A stretch of 64,000 nt of DNA from Pseudarthrobacter sulfonivorans (GCF_024391045.1 NZ_JANFCZ010000012.1:1-64000); one strand, 5' to 3'; positions 44,161 to 53,167 are shown, counted from the first letter of the stretch. The notes: generated by a model not told the origin, from the sequence alone. Program-made: numbers and translations.

Positions 44161-44202
44161 GGACTTCACCCCGGACCCGTCACCCTTGGGTCCGCGAAGT
44201 CC
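44161..44202 (+). other. Nested hairpins in the malic enzyme leader
   Basis: GGACTTC (44161-44167) pairs with GAAGTCC (44196-44202), and inside it GGACCC (44173-44178) pairs with GGGTCC (44188-44193). This is a compact two-tier stem about 80 bases before the start codon. No known riboswitch recognised. Confidence 0.4.
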
Positions 44203-44280
44203 GAATCCCACCAACTTGAGCCTCCCTGCGCTTGAGCCATTCTGCGCCGTGCCCCACGGCTAGCCCCAGGAGACAACGAA

Positions 44281-45480
44281 GTGTCCATTGACGCAATCGC
44301 ACCGACCGACAATTCCGCAGCAACGGCCTTGACCGAAGCTGAAATCTTCGACGCCCACCAGGGCGGCAAGCTCTCGGTCACCAGCACCGTCCCGCTGTCC
44401 AACAAGCGTGACCTTTCCATCGCCTACACCCCCGGGGTGGCCGACGTCAGCCGCGCCATCCACACCAACCCGGAGCTCGCCAAGACCCTTACCTGGGCGC
44501 AGCGCCTGGTGGTCGTGGTCAGCGACGGCACCGCCGTGCTTGGCCTGGGAAACATTGGCGCCAGCGCGTCACTGCCCGTCATGGAGGGCAAGTCCGCCCT
44601 CTTCAAGACGTTCGGCGAACTGGATTCCATCCCCCTGGTCTTGAATACCACCGACGTTGACGAGATCGTGGAAACCCTGGTGCGGCTCCGCCCCAGCTTC
44701 GGGGCCGTGAACCTGGAGGACATCTCCGCCCCGCGCTGCTTCGAGCTGGAAGAGAAGCTCATTGAGGCGCTGGACTGCCCGGTCATGCACGATGACCAGC
44801 ACGGCACCGCAGTGGTGGCACTCGCCGCGCTGACAAACGCCGCCAAGGTCACCGGCCGCGAACTCGGCGGCCTGCGCGTCGTGGTGTCCGGCGCGGGTGC
44901 GGCAGGCATCGCCGTCGCCGAAATCCTGCTCGCCGCAGGGATCCAGGATGTTGTCCTGCTCGACTCCAAGGGCGTCATCAACCGCGACCGGGCGGACATC
45001 GCCGCCGATGCGTCGAGCAAGAAGTCCGAGATGGCCCAGCGCAGCAACCCCCGCGGCGTCACCGGCGGACCGGGCGAAGCGCTGCTCGGCGCCGACGTGT
45101 TCATCGGGGTGTCCTCCTCCAAGCTCGACGAGGCACACCTGAAGCTGATGAACGCCGATTCCATCGTGTTCGCGCTCTCCAACCCGGACCCCGAAGTCCT
45201 TCCCGAGGTGGCCGCCAAGTACGCAGCCGTTGTGGCCACCGGCCGCAGCGACTTCCCGAACCAGATCAACAACGTGCTGGCATTCCCCGGCATCTTCCGT
45301 GGCGCGCTGGACGCCGGCGCCCGCCGCATCACGCCGGCCATGAAGCTTGCCGCGGCCCGGGCCATCGCGGAACTTGCCGAAGAGGATCTCTCCGTGGACT
45401 ACATCGTGCCCAGCCCGCTGGACCCGCGCGTGGCCCCGGCGGTGACGGCAGCCGTCGCCGCCGCTGTGGAAGCCGAGTAA
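44281..45480 (+). CDS. NAD(P)-dependent malic enzyme
   Basis: 399 residues from GTG 44281 with GGAG upstream. AYTPGVADVSRAI holds the catalytic Tyr, MHDDQHGTAVVALAALTNAAK is the malic-enzyme metal signature, and VVSGAGAAGIAVAEILL binds the dinucleotide. It lacks the phosphotransacetylase domain of MaeB. It converts malate to pyruvate and CO2. It has DasR- and CRP-type boxes upstream and a strong terminator after it. Confidence 0.93.
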   Translation: MSIDAIAPTDNSAATALTEAEIFDAHQGGKLSVTSTVPLSNKRDLSIAYTPGVADVSRAIHTNPELAKTLTWAQRLVVVVSDGTAVLGLGNIGASASLPVMEGKSALFKTFGELDSIPLVLNTTDVDEIVETLVRLRPSFGAVNLEDISAPRCFELEEKLIEALDCPVMHDDQHGTAVVALAALTNAAKVTGRELGGLRVVVSGAGAAGIAVAEILLAAGIQDVVLLDSKGVINRDRADIAADASSKKSEMAQRSNPRGVTGGPGEALLGADVFIGVSSSKLDEAHLKLMNADSIVFALSNPDPEVLPEVAAKYAAVVATGRSDFPNQINNVLAFPGIFRGALDAGARRITPAMKLAAARAIAELAEEDLSVDYIVPSPLDPRVAPAVTAAVAAAVEAE

Positions 45481-45503
45481 CCTCCGCCGCCGCACTCTGC
45501 CAT

Positions 45504-45557
45504 AACGCCCGACGGCGGTGCCTCCCCTGCGAAGGGAAGGCGCCGCCGTCGGGCGTT
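45504..45557 (+). terminator. Terminator of the malic enzyme gene
   Basis: 15-bp perfect outer arms AACGCCCGACGGCGG / CCGCCGTCGGGCGTT (45504-45518, 45543-45557) with an additional inner stem; ends in TTTAG. Confidence 0.85.
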
Positions 45558-45622
45558 TAGGCGCACGGCGGCCCGGGGCTGCGGATCCGGGCGCCTGAAC
45601 GGGCGGTCCTACACTAGGGCTC

Positions 45623-46123
45623 ATGAACTCCGAAGCAGTTGTGAGCATCCTTTGCGGCGTTGCCATCCTGGTGGGGGTCGCCGGCACCATCATTCCGGTG
45701 CTGCCGGGCAGCTTCCTGATCGGGCTCAGCCTGCTGGCATGGGCCATCTGGGGCGGCGCGGGGGTGCTGGGCTGGGTGATCTTCGCGGTGGGCATGGTCT
45801 TTGTCGTCGCTGGCATGTCGGCCAGCGCCGTCCTGACCGGGCGGAAGCTCAAGCACCACGGTATTCCCAGCCGGAGCGTGGTGGTGGGCCTGGTGGCGGG
45901 CGTGATCGGCATGTTCATTATCCCGGTAGTGGGACTCTTCATCGGCTTCGCCGCCGGCCTGCTGCTCAGCGAGCTGCGGCGGACCCGGCAGCTCCGCACC
46001 GCAACCACCACCAGCTGGACCGCCTTGAAGGCCACCGGACTGGGCATGCTTGCGGAGTTCGGGCTGGCCTGCCTGGCGGCCAGTACCTGGGTGATCGGGG
46101 TGTGGATCGCGGCCGTGACGTAG
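45623..46123 (+). CDS. DUF456 membrane protein
   Basis: 166 residues, four or five hydrophobic segments. VGVAGTIIPVLPGSFLIG and the VGLFIGFAAGLLLSELRRT repeat-like Gly-rich helices are the DUF456 signature (Gly-zipper membrane proteins). Function unknown. A TPR-like gene follows by 33 bp, so the two probably form an operon. Confidence 0.85.
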   Translation: MNSEAVVSILCGVAILVGVAGTIIPVLPGSFLIGLSLLAWAIWGGAGVLGWVIFAVGMVFVVAGMSASAVLTGRKLKHHGIPSRSVVVGLVAGVIGMFIIPVVGLFIGFAAGLLLSELRRTRQLRTATTTSWTALKATGLGMLAEFGLACLAASTWVIGVWIAAVT

Positions 46124-46156
46124 GTTCGGGGAAAGGCCGCCACGTAGCATGGAGGG

Positions 46157-47122
46157 ATGAGCACCGGGGAGCCCAGAGGACCGATCTACCGGGACGCCCG
46201 GGATTTGACCCCCTTCGGAAACGTGCAATTCCAGACGCCCGTCCGAGAACTCGCAGGCAGTGTGGGCGGGCTGATTCACGGTGTGCTGGGCCGACGCGAT
46301 CCCGCGCTCCTCGCTGTGGACGGCGAAGTCCCCAGGCTAAGGCTCATGCCGGGCAAGACGGTCAGGGCTGTCCATGAGGCCATTTTCAACAGCAAGGAAC
46401 CCGAACGGCTCATCGTTGTGGGCCGCACCTACCCTGGCTGGGCCGGGCTCTGTTCCGTCATGGCCGGCCTGCTGGCGTACCAGCACGGCGGGTACCTGCG
46501 CGCGTCCGAGCTTCTCCAGCGCGGCCTGTCCATCAGGAATGCCGACGACGCCAACCAGTACGCCGCCACGTATCTGACCCGCGTGGTCACCCGGGTGGAA
46601 GTGGCCGAGCGCGTCGAAGTCCCCGTGCTGTTCGGCCAGGAGTCCGTCTTCCTGGCGCTCTCGCACTCGCTGCGGGAAACGGGCCAGCTGGAAGCGGCGC
46701 TGCAGACGGTCGCCGGGTTGCCGCCGTCGTTGCCGTCCGCCCTGGCCCGCTGCGCACTGGCGTTCGCGCTGGGGCGGGACAAGGAAGTGGTGATCTGGAC
46801 CGAGGGGCTGCTGAATTCCGATGACCTGTCCGCCGCACTGCTGCTGCTCCGGGGCCGCGCGCTGCGGCGGTTGGGCGCCCACAGCAAGGCGCAGGAGGCG
46901 CTCCAGGAGGTGCTCCGCCGTCGTAAGACAGACCCTGTCATCCGCAACGACGCCCTGACGGACCGTGCCCTGCTGGTACTGGACAACGGCCGCTGGTCCC
47001 TCAACCCGCGGGACTGGCTCCGGGGCCGGCCCGCGGAACTGGAAACCTTCGAGGTCATCCGCAAGGACGTGGACGAGCGCCGGCTGTGGGAGCAGGAGTG
47101 GGAGAACCTGGACGGGAAATAG
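46157..47122 (+). CDS. Tetratricopeptide-like protein of unknown function
   Basis: 321 residues, all helical, no signal or membrane segment. Repeats of the TPR/alpha-solenoid type (e.g. LASSELL-like RASELLQRGLSIRNADDANQY and HSKAQEALQEVLRRRKTD). The N-terminus (GPIYRDARDLTPFGN) is distinctive but unknown to me. Likely a protein-protein interaction scaffold; partner unknown. Confidence 0.65.
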   Translation: MSTGEPRGPIYRDARDLTPFGNVQFQTPVRELAGSVGGLIHGVLGRRDPALLAVDGEVPRLRLMPGKTVRAVHEAIFNSKEPERLIVVGRTYPGWAGLCSVMAGLLAYQHGGYLRASELLQRGLSIRNADDANQYAATYLTRVVTRVEVAERVEVPVLFGQESVFLALSHSLRETGQLEAALQTVAGLPPSLPSALARCALAFALGRDKEVVIWTEGLLNSDDLSAALLLLRGRALRRLGAHSKAQEALQEVLRRRKTDPVIRNDALTDRALLVLDNGRWSLNPRDWLRGRPAELETFEVIRKDVDERRLWEQEWENLDGK

Positions 47123-47181
47123 GCTTCGGACCGCGCTAACCAACCCGTTCCGGGCTCACTGAATGGTTCGTGGCGCAGCGT

Positions 47182-47835
47182 TTACGCGTGTTGCATAACC
47201 CCGGCAACCAGCGGGACAACCTGTTCGGCGAGGAGCGCCGCCCCGAGGAGGACCATGATGATGCCGCTGGCCAGCGTGACGGCGCGGGCGGCGCCGGGGC
47301 GGGACTGCAGGAGTTTGCGGGCCAGCAGGGCCACGCACGTGTAGACGGTTCCGGCCAGGAGCACGAACGTCAGGCCCAGCAGCCCGGACTGGACGGGCAG
47401 CGGAAGGGTGGCTTCCGGGCTGACGAACTGCGGCACCAGGGCCACGTAGAAGAGCAGGCCCTTAGGGTTGATGCCGCTGGTTCCCATGCCCTGGAGGAAG
47501 GTGCGGAGCTGGTTGGCGGGCTTGGCGACGGCGTCTGCCGCACTGAAGGAGGCCCCGCGCCAGGAGCGGAGGGTGCTGATGCCCAGCCAGAGGAGGTAGG
47601 CCGCGCCGGCAACGGTGAGCCAGCCGAGGAGGCCGGGCATCCCGGCCAGGAGGGCCGCCAGGCCCACCACCAGCAGCAGGGTATGCAGGACATAGCCGCC
47701 GCACAGTCCGGCGACGGCAGGGACAAAGCTGCGCTGCCGCAGGCCGGCGGTGATGGAGTAGGCCCAGTCCACGCCGGGTGTGCAGGCGAGGGCGGCCGCC
47801 ACCAGCACGAAGGCGAAAAACAACTGGGGATTCAT
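47182..47835 (-). CDS. LysE/RhtB family amino acid exporter
   Basis: 217 residues, six helices. The N-terminal ACTPGVDWAYSITAGL and LGISTLRSW match the LysE signature, and the AxPG-type motif is present. It exports an amino acid or analogue. It is divergent from an Lrp/AsnC gene, as with LysE-LysG-type control pairs, so its inducer is probably an amino acid. Confidence 0.9.
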   Translation of the reverse strand: MNPQLFFAFVLVAAALACTPGVDWAYSITAGLRQRSFVPAVAGLCGGYVLHTLLLVVGLAALLAGMPGLLGWLTVAGAAYLLWLGISTLRSWRGASFSAADAVAKPANQLRTFLQGMGTSGINPKGLLFYVALVPQFVSPEATLPLPVQSGLLGLTFVLLAGTVYTCVALLARKLLQSRPGAARAVTLASGIIMVLLGAALLAEQVVPLVAGVMQHA

Positions 47836-47908
47836 GGCGGGCTCCTGTCCGATGGCTATGGGACAAATCCTATGAAGTTTGCCGCCATAAGTGCTTACCT
47901 TTTTCGCT

Positions 47909-47939
47909 GCAATTGTTGATGCATTGGTAACATAATTGC
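47909..47939. promoter_or_regulatory. Inverted GCAATT/AATTGC pair between lysE-like and Lrp genes
   Basis: GCAATT (47909-47914) and AATTGC (47934-47939) flank AT-rich DNA with plausible -10 elements just before the Lrp GTG at 47940. The Lrp messenger may be leaderless. Lrp-type autoregulation is inferred. Confidence 0.45.
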
Positions 47940-48395
47940 GTGATTGACCATATTGACAGAAGCATTTTGCGTTATCTCAAAGAGGATGGCCGAATGACTG
48001 CCACGGCGCTCGCGGCCAAGGTGGGTTTGACGGTGGCGCCGTGCCACCGGCGGTTGCGTGACCTGGAGGCCTCGGGGGTGATCCGGGGCTACAAAGCGGA
48101 CATTGATCCGGCCGCTGTGGGGCTGGGGTTCGAGGCGATTGTGTTTGTCACGTTGCGGCAGGTGGACCGCTCCACGATGGAGATCTTTGAAAACCGCGTG
48201 GCGGATACGCCGAACATCGTGGAGGCGCAGCGGCTGTTTGGATCACCGGACTACCTGCTGAAGGTCATCGCCGAGGACCTGCCGGCCTACCAACGGTTCT
48301 ACGACGCCGAGCTCACGTCACTGCCTGGCGTGGAGCGGCTCACGTCCACCTTGGTAATGAAGAACCTCAAGTCCAACGCCGGCCCTCCGGTCTAA
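47940..48395 (+). CDS. Lrp/AsnC family regulator
   Basis: 151 residues. N-terminal HTH (IDHIDRSILRYLKEDGRM, ALAAKVGLTVAPCHRRLRDLE) and a C-terminal RAM ligand domain (FVTLRQVDRSTMEIFENRV, LFGSPDYLLKVIAEDL). It probably regulates the divergent LysE-like exporter. GTG start without a clear ribosome site. Confidence 0.9.
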   Translation: MIDHIDRSILRYLKEDGRMTATALAAKVGLTVAPCHRRLRDLEASGVIRGYKADIDPAAVGLGFEAIVFVTLRQVDRSTMEIFENRVADTPNIVEAQRLFGSPDYLLKVIAEDLPAYQRFYDAELTSLPGVERLTSTLVMKNLKSNAGPPV

Positions 48396-48435
48396 CGGCA
48401 ATGCGGGCTAACGTCGGCGAGAGTGCGGCCCGCGG

Positions 48436-48918
48436 TCAGCCTTTGAGGAGTCCGGTGGTCCGGTAGGGGATGACTTCGCGCAGGAACATGCTCGTGGATG
48501 TGCGGACGATCCCCGGGCAGAGTCGGATTTCCTCCGAAACGCGGTACAGGTCGTCCGGGCTTTTCGCCACCACCCGGATGACCAGGTCCGTGTCGCCGGC
48601 CGGGGCGTGGCACTCAAGGACCTCGGGAATCTCCCGCAGGGCGGCGATGGCTTCGTTGAGATGGCTTTGGTCCAGCTCGGCGCTGACGGCCGCCGCCACC
48701 CCGCGGCCCAGGGCGGAAGGCAGGACGCGGCTGCTGTTGGGACGGAGCGCGCCCGACGCCGTCATCCGCTCGAGGCGGGACTGTACGGTCCCGCGCGCCA
48801 GGCTGAGCCGTTGGGCAAGGACCATGATCGGCACACGCGGATCCTCGTCCAGGGCGCTGAGGATCCGCTTGTCTGTGGCGTCCAATTCCTGCAATCTGAT
48901 CACTTCCTGCCGGTCCAT
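48436..48918 (-). CDS. Lrp/AsnC family regulator
   Basis: 160 residues. HTH DATDKRILSALDEDPRV and LAQRLSLARGTVQSRLERM, then the RAM domain (CHAPAGDTDLVIRVVAKSPDDL). It is convergent with the preceding Lrp gene, and 40 bp separate the stops. Its target is not evident; the upstream side is a hairpin-rich gap. Confidence 0.9.
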   Translation of the reverse strand: MDRQEVIRLQELDATDKRILSALDEDPRVPIMVLAQRLSLARGTVQSRLERMTASGALRPNSSRVLPSALGRGVAAAVSAELDQSHLNEAIAALREIPEVLECHAPAGDTDLVIRVVAKSPDDLYRVSEEIRLCPGIVRTSTSMFLREVIPYRTTGLLKG

Positions 48919-49098
48919 GCCGCGTGCACTGATCAGTCTGACCAGTGATTCCTGTGCCTATTGTGCCAACTGTAAGGTGTCTGCTCAAATAGTGGCAACA
49001 GGCAGGAAGCGGGCTACCGCCCCCTCCCGCCGGCTTACAGGCTCTTCGGCACACCACCCGGAAACTGGACACCGCCTCCCGCAAGGAGGCCGCCGCTG

Positions 49099-49362
49099 AT
49101 GACACTTGTTCACACCACGGTCATTCTGCAAACACGCATTCTGCAAACACGACAAGAGCCCCTGAACTCCCGGGCGTCGGATCTTCCGGCGTCATCGGTA
49201 GCTGAGGGGCTCTTGTGTTGTGCGCCCGGAAATTGCCGCAACGCGGGGTCACTTCCGGTGCCTCCGGAGCCCGATTTCGGGCATGTAGTGACCCCGCGTT
49301 GCGTGTGCGTAGGGTTGATTCATGACTCCAGCCGGGCGATTCGCCCCCAGCCCCTCCGGTGA
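49099..49362 (+). CDS. Candidate small ORF with strong RBS and ILQTR tandem repeat
   Basis: The ATG at 49099 has AAGGAGG nine bases upstream. The 87-codon frame begins TLVHTTVILQTRILQTRQ, then runs through two long inverted repeats and overlaps gluQ by 41 bp, so only its first part may matter (leader peptide) or it may be spurious. Confidence 0.25.
   Translation: MTLVHTTVILQTRILQTRQEPLNSRASDLPASSVAEGLLCCAPGNCRNAGSLPVPPEPDFGHVVTPRCVCVGLIHDSSRAIRPQPLR
49122..49151 (+). repeat. 15-bp tandem duplication
   Basis: CATTCTGCAAACACG occurs twice in direct succession (49122-49136 and 49137-49151). Confidence 0.9.
49152..49216 (+). terminator. Terminator-like hairpin in the gap before gluQ
   Basis: Arms ACAAGAGCCCCT / AGGGGCTCTTGT are perfect over 12 bp with a long inner region that can fold further; TGTTGTG follows. 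No upstream plus-strand gene needs it, which points to a short transcript starting in this gap. Confidence 0.5.
49237..49303. repeat. Cloverleaf-like inverted repeat upstream of gluQ
   Basis: Outer arms of 17 bp are perfect (CGCAACGCGGGGTCACT at 49237-49253; complement at 49287-49303). Inside are two small stems, TCCGG-TGCCT-CCGGA and GCCCGA-TT-TCGGGC. This three-stem form resembles mobile or regulatory repeat elements. The end is 18 bp before the gluQ ATG. Confidence 0.7.
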
Positions 49363-50236
49363 ACTTCACGTTGGCAATCTCCGTACCGCCATTCTTGCCT
49401 GGCTGTTCGCCCGTTCCACGGGGCGGGACTTCCTGCTGCGCGTTGAGGACCTGGACCGTGCACGTGCCGGGGCAGAGGCGGAGCAGTTGCGCGACCTGGC
49501 TGCGATCGGGGTGACCTGGGACGGCGCCGTCGTCCGCCAGACAGACCGCGGCGCGGTGTACGACGATGCAATCCGCCGCCTCACGGACGCAGGCCTGACG
49601 TATGAGTGCTTCTGCACGCGCCGCGAAATCCAGGAGGCGCCGTCTGCTCCGCACGCACCGCAGGGCGCCTATCCGGGAACGTGCCGCAACCTTGGTCCGG
49701 CCGAGCTGGACTACAAGCGCTCCACCCGGCCGGCAGCGGTCAGGCTGCGCTCGGAGGTAACGGCGTACACCGTGCAGGACGTGTTGCAGGGTGAGTTCAC
49801 CGGCGTGGTGGACGACTTTGTCCTGCGCCGCAACGACGGCGTCACCGCGTACAACCTCGCGGTGGTGGTGGATGATGCCGCCCAGGGCATAGATCAGGTG
49901 GTGCGCGGCGATGACCTGCTGCCATCCACACCCCGCCAGGCATACCTCGCCTCGCTCCTGGATATTCCAGTTCCGGAATATGCGCATGTGCCGCTGGTGG
50001 TAAATTCCGACGGCGCCCGGCTGGCCAAGCGCGACGGTGCCGTTACGCTGGCCGACCTTGCCCGCGGGGGCGTGACCGTCGCCAACGTCCGCGACCACAT
50101 TCTGCATTCCCTTGGCCTGCCGGCCGGAAACCTGGCGGAGGCGCTGGCTGTCTTCCAGCCGGGTACCCTCCCGCGCGGACCATGGGTGTGGGACGGCATC
50201 GGCCCGTCCCACACCGCTACCCCTGGTTTGCCGTGA
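49322..50236 (+). CDS. gluQ: Glutamyl-Q tRNA(Asp) synthetase
   Basis: 304 residues: a truncated GluRS-like catalytic domain without anticodon-binding domain. The HIGH-type motif is PSGELHVGN near residue 11, and the KMSKS-type motif is LAKRDGA. The zinc ligands known in E. coli (Cys-x-Cys, Tyr, Cys) appear as CFC at 99-101, AYPGTC at about 117-122. It glutamylates queuosine in tRNA-Asp. Its 3' end overlaps the acyl-CoA ligase gene by 20 bp (convergent). Confidence 0.92.
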   Translation: MTPAGRFAPSPSGELHVGNLRTAILAWLFARSTGRDFLLRVEDLDRARAGAEAEQLRDLAAIGVTWDGAVVRQTDRGAVYDDAIRRLTDAGLTYECFCTRREIQEAPSAPHAPQGAYPGTCRNLGPAELDYKRSTRPAAVRLRSEVTAYTVQDVLQGEFTGVVDDFVLRRNDGVTAYNLAVVVDDAAQGIDQVVRGDDLLPSTPRQAYLASLLDIPVPEYAHVPLVVNSDGARLAKRDGAVTLADLARGGVTVANVRDHILHSLGLPAGNLAEALAVFQPGTLPRGPWVWDGIGPSHTATPGLP

Positions 50237-51773
50237 GCTTTCGAAGGTCGGCCTTGCGGATTTTCCCACTCGCGGTGCGCGGCATCTCGTCCAGGAACAC
50301 CACGGACTTGGGGATCTTGTAGCGGGCCAGCCGCCCCTCAAGGTGGGCGCGCAGCTGGTCCCCGGTCAGGGAAGCGCCCTCGCGGAGCGTGACGATGGCG
50401 CGGGGCACCTCACCCCATTTCTCGTCCTCGACGCCGATCACAGCCACGCTGCCCACCTCGTACAGTTCGGCGATCACGGCCTCCACTTCGGCCGGATAGA
50501 TGTTCTCACCGCCGGAGATGATCATGTCCTTCAGACGGTCCGAGACGAAGAGGAAGCCCTCACCGTCCCGGTAGCCCATGTCGCCCGAGCGGAACCACTG
50601 CTGGTTCGCGTAGCTCTCGGCGGTGGCGTCCGGCCGGTTCCAGTACTGTTTGATGACGTTGGGTCCGGAGATCTGGATTTCACCCACCTGGCCCTCGGCC
50701 GCGAGACCGCCCAGCGGATCGGCAATCCGGACGTCGGTGAAGAAGTGCGGCAGGCCGGCTGAACCGGCCTTGTCCCGGGAACGTGCCACCGGCAGCATGG
50801 TGACACCGGGCGACGTTTCGGTCATGCCATAGCAGCTGGTGAAACCGATGCCGCGGTCCTCGTACGCATCCAGGACCCGGCGCGGGATCGCCGAACCGCC
50901 GCAGGTGAGCTTGTCCAGGGAGCTGAGGTCCGCGGTAGCCCAGTCCGGATGGTCGCACAGCATCTGGAAGGTGGTGGGCACGCCGTTGAGGGTGGTCACC
51001 TGATGCTGGGCCACCAGCGCCAGCACCCGGCCCGGCTCGAACTTGGCCTCGAGCACCACTGTGGCGCCCTTGAGGAGCATGGGCAGCAGGCCCATGTCCA
51101 AGGAGGCCACGTGGAACAGCGGCGAGATCATGAGCGCTACATCGTTCCGGTTCAGGTCCATGTCCACCACGGTGTTAAAGCAGTTCCACGTGATGTTGCC
51201 GTGCGTCAGCAGCGCGCCCTTGGGTCGGCCGGTGGTCCCGGAGGTGTACAGGATCATGGCGCCGTCGTCCAGCGTCACCGCCTCATCCAGCGGCGTTGCG
51301 GCCGCCGTCCGGAGCACCTCGTCATAGCGTTCGACGCCGGACGGCAGCTCTGCGGCGGAATCCTGCGCGCCGCCGTCGGACGCCACTGCCAGCCGGACCG
51401 CCACCGCGGTCTCCGCCACGGCGGAGGCAGCGACTGTTTCGAGCGCCGCTGCATGGATGAGGATCCGGGACCCCGAGTCCTGCAGCTGGAACTGCATCTC
51501 CGGGGCGGCGAGCCGGGTGTTGAGCGCGACGAAGATGGCTCCCAGCAGCCCGCAGGCGAAGAAGGTCTCCACGAAGGACGGGTGGTTGTCGCCGAGGTAG
51601 GCCACCCTGTCGCCCTTGCCAACGCCCCTGCCGCGAAGGGCGTTTGCCAGCCGGTCGGTCCGGTCCGCGAGCCCGGCGTACGTCAGGGTGCCCGCCGCGG
51701 ACACGAGTGCCGCCTTGGGTCCGGATTTTGCGCGCCGGCGCTGCAGCCAGGATCCAACTCCGTTGTTGTCCAT
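50217..51773 (-). CDS. AMP-forming acyl-CoA synthetase
   Basis: 518 residues of the ANL superfamily. ILYTSGTTGRPKGALLTHGN is the P-loop motif, YGMTETSPG the A5 motif, RSGDMGYRDGEGFLFVSDRLKD the A7-A8 hinge, and PRTASGKIRK holds the catalytic Lys. Ribosome site TAGGAG. Last gene of a six-gene catabolic operon; it likely activates the imported acid to its CoA thioester. Medium-chain, cyclic or aromatic acid cannot be decided. Confidence 0.9.
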   Translation of the reverse strand: MDNNGVGSWLQRRRAKSGPKAALVSAAGTLTYAGLADRTDRLANALRGRGVGKGDRVAYLGDNHPSFVETFFACGLLGAIFVALNTRLAAPEMQFQLQDSGSRILIHAAALETVAASAVAETAVAVRLAVASDGGAQDSAAELPSGVERYDEVLRTAAATPLDEAVTLDDGAMILYTSGTTGRPKGALLTHGNITWNCFNTVVDMDLNRNDVALMISPLFHVASLDMGLLPMLLKGATVVLEAKFEPGRVLALVAQHQVTTLNGVPTTFQMLCDHPDWATADLSSLDKLTCGGSAIPRRVLDAYEDRGIGFTSCYGMTETSPGVTMLPVARSRDKAGSAGLPHFFTDVRIADPLGGLAAEGQVGEIQISGPNVIKQYWNRPDATAESYANQQWFRSGDMGYRDGEGFLFVSDRLKDMIISGGENIYPAEVEAVIAELYEVGSVAVIGVEDEKWGEVPRAIVTLREGASLTGDQLRAHLEGRLARYKIPKSVVFLDEMPRTASGKIRKADLRKLTANQG

Positions 51774-51786
51774 GTGTGCGGAACTC

Positions 51787-53112
51787 CTAACTGACCGAGG
51801 TGAGGTCGTTGTTCTTAGACTCCCGCGTCAGCAGGATGAAGACAATGGAAACCAGGGCCATGACGGACAGGAACACCACCACGGGAACGATGCTCTGGCC
51901 GGAATCCTTGTACAGACCGGCCACGATGCCCGGGGTGAAGCCGGCGCCGATCAGGGTGGCCAGCTGGTAGCCCACTGCGGCGCCGGTATACCGGTTGGTG
52001 GTGCCGAACTGCTCCGAGACGAACGCGGCCAGCGGCCCGTACAGGGAGGAGTGCAGCACGAGCGCCACAGTAAAGGCCAGGAAAACCATGCCGATATTGC
52101 CGGAGCCCAGCATCCCGAACATCGGGAACAGGTAGGCGATGAACAGGGCCAGGCCCGCCACCATCACCGGACGGCGGCCGAAACGGTCGGAGAGCCGTCC
52201 GCCCAGGAGGACAAACAGGATGGAGATGGCCGAGGCGCCGGCGAAGGCGTACAGCACACCCTGCTGCGGTGCGCCCTTGGATACGGCGTAGGTCACGGAG
52301 AACGTGGGCAGCACTACCTGCAGGCCGAATCCCGCGGCACCGGCGAACATGATCATGATCAGGGCCTTGGGGCGGCGCAGGACCTCCAGCAGCGGGATCT
52401 TGCGCTTGGTGCCCTGGGCGCTTTCCTGGGCTACGGCCTCGGCGAAGATCGGGCTTTCGGAGACCCGCAGCCGGACGAACAGGCCCACGATCAGCAGGAC
52501 GAAGGACAGCAGGAACGGGACACGCCAGCCCCAGGCGAGGAAGGCGTCCTGCGGCAGGGCGGAGAACGCGCCCATGACCAGGGTGCCCAGGACGGCACCG
52601 GTGGGAGCGCCGGCATTGACGAAGGACGCCGCGAATCCGCGCCGCTTGGGGTCCGAATGTTCCAGCGCCATCAGCGCAGCACCGCCCCACTCGCCGCCCA
52701 CCGCGATGCCCTGGCAGACCCGCAGGAGGACTAGGATCACCGCGCCCCAGGGGCCGATCAGGCTGGCGCCGGGGATCAGGCCGATGAGGGTGGACGCGAC
52801 GCCCATCATCGCCATGGAGACGATGAGCATGCCCTTGCGGCCGATCCTGTCACCGAAGTGCCCGAAAATGACGCCGCCCAGCGGCCGGGCAACGTACCCG
52901 GCCGCGAAGGTGGCGTAGGCGGCAACCACGCCCACCCACTCGTCGGTCCCGGCGAAGAAGACCTTGGGAAAGGCCACGGCCGCGGCGGTTGCGTACAGCA
53001 GGAAGTCGTAGAACTCGATGGTGCTGCCCAGATAGCTGGACAAGATGACCGTGCGCGCTTCCTTGCGCTTGGCGGCCGTGCCCGCTGGTGCGAGCGTGGT
53101 GTGTCCTGACAT
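51787..53112 (-). CDS. MFS transporter, metabolite:H+ symporter (MHS) family
   Basis: 441 residues, 12 helices. SSYLGSTIEFYDFLLYATAAAVAFPKVFF is the MHS N-terminal signature, GGVIFGHFGDRIGRKG is motif A, and GGEWGGAALMALEH is characteristic of this family, which carries organic acids (citrate, proline betaine, shikimate, aromatic acids). It sits 13 bp upstream of the ligase gene and probably imports the operon's substrate. Confidence 0.9.
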   Translation of the reverse strand: MSGHTTLAPAGTAAKRKEARTVILSSYLGSTIEFYDFLLYATAAAVAFPKVFFAGTDEWVGVVAAYATFAAGYVARPLGGVIFGHFGDRIGRKGMLIVSMAMMGVASTLIGLIPGASLIGPWGAVILVLLRVCQGIAVGGEWGGAALMALEHSDPKRRGFAASFVNAGAPTGAVLGTLVMGAFSALPQDAFLAWGWRVPFLLSFVLLIVGLFVRLRVSESPIFAEAVAQESAQGTKRKIPLLEVLRRPKALIMIMFAGAAGFGLQVVLPTFSVTYAVSKGAPQQGVLYAFAGASAISILFVLLGGRLSDRFGRRPVMVAGLALFIAYLFPMFGMLGSGNIGMVFLAFTVALVLHSSLYGPLAAFVSEQFGTTNRYTGAAVGYQLATLIGAGFTPGIVAGLYKDSGQSIVPVVVFLSVMALVSIVFILLTRESKNNDLTSVS

Positions 53113-53167
53113 GGCTGTTCCTTGGGGGAGGAGGGGTGGTTGGGTGGTTCCTAAGGGAGAGCTGGTC

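Larger units (their letters stand above)
48919..49321. other. 403-bp non-coding gap with hairpins and a candidate small ORF
   Basis: No convincing gene. The left part holds the Lrp promoter. A GAAGCGGG..CCCGC stem around a C-rich loop lies near 49005-49030. From 49090 there is a strong AAGGAGG followed by a small ORF start and a 15-bp tandem duplication, then two long inverted repeats before gluQ. The layout would also fit a small RNA with its terminator. Confidence 0.5.

Noticed and set aside
48995-49040. 6C small RNA
   Set aside because: Only one stem with a C-rich loop is visible; the paired two-stem form is not convincing.
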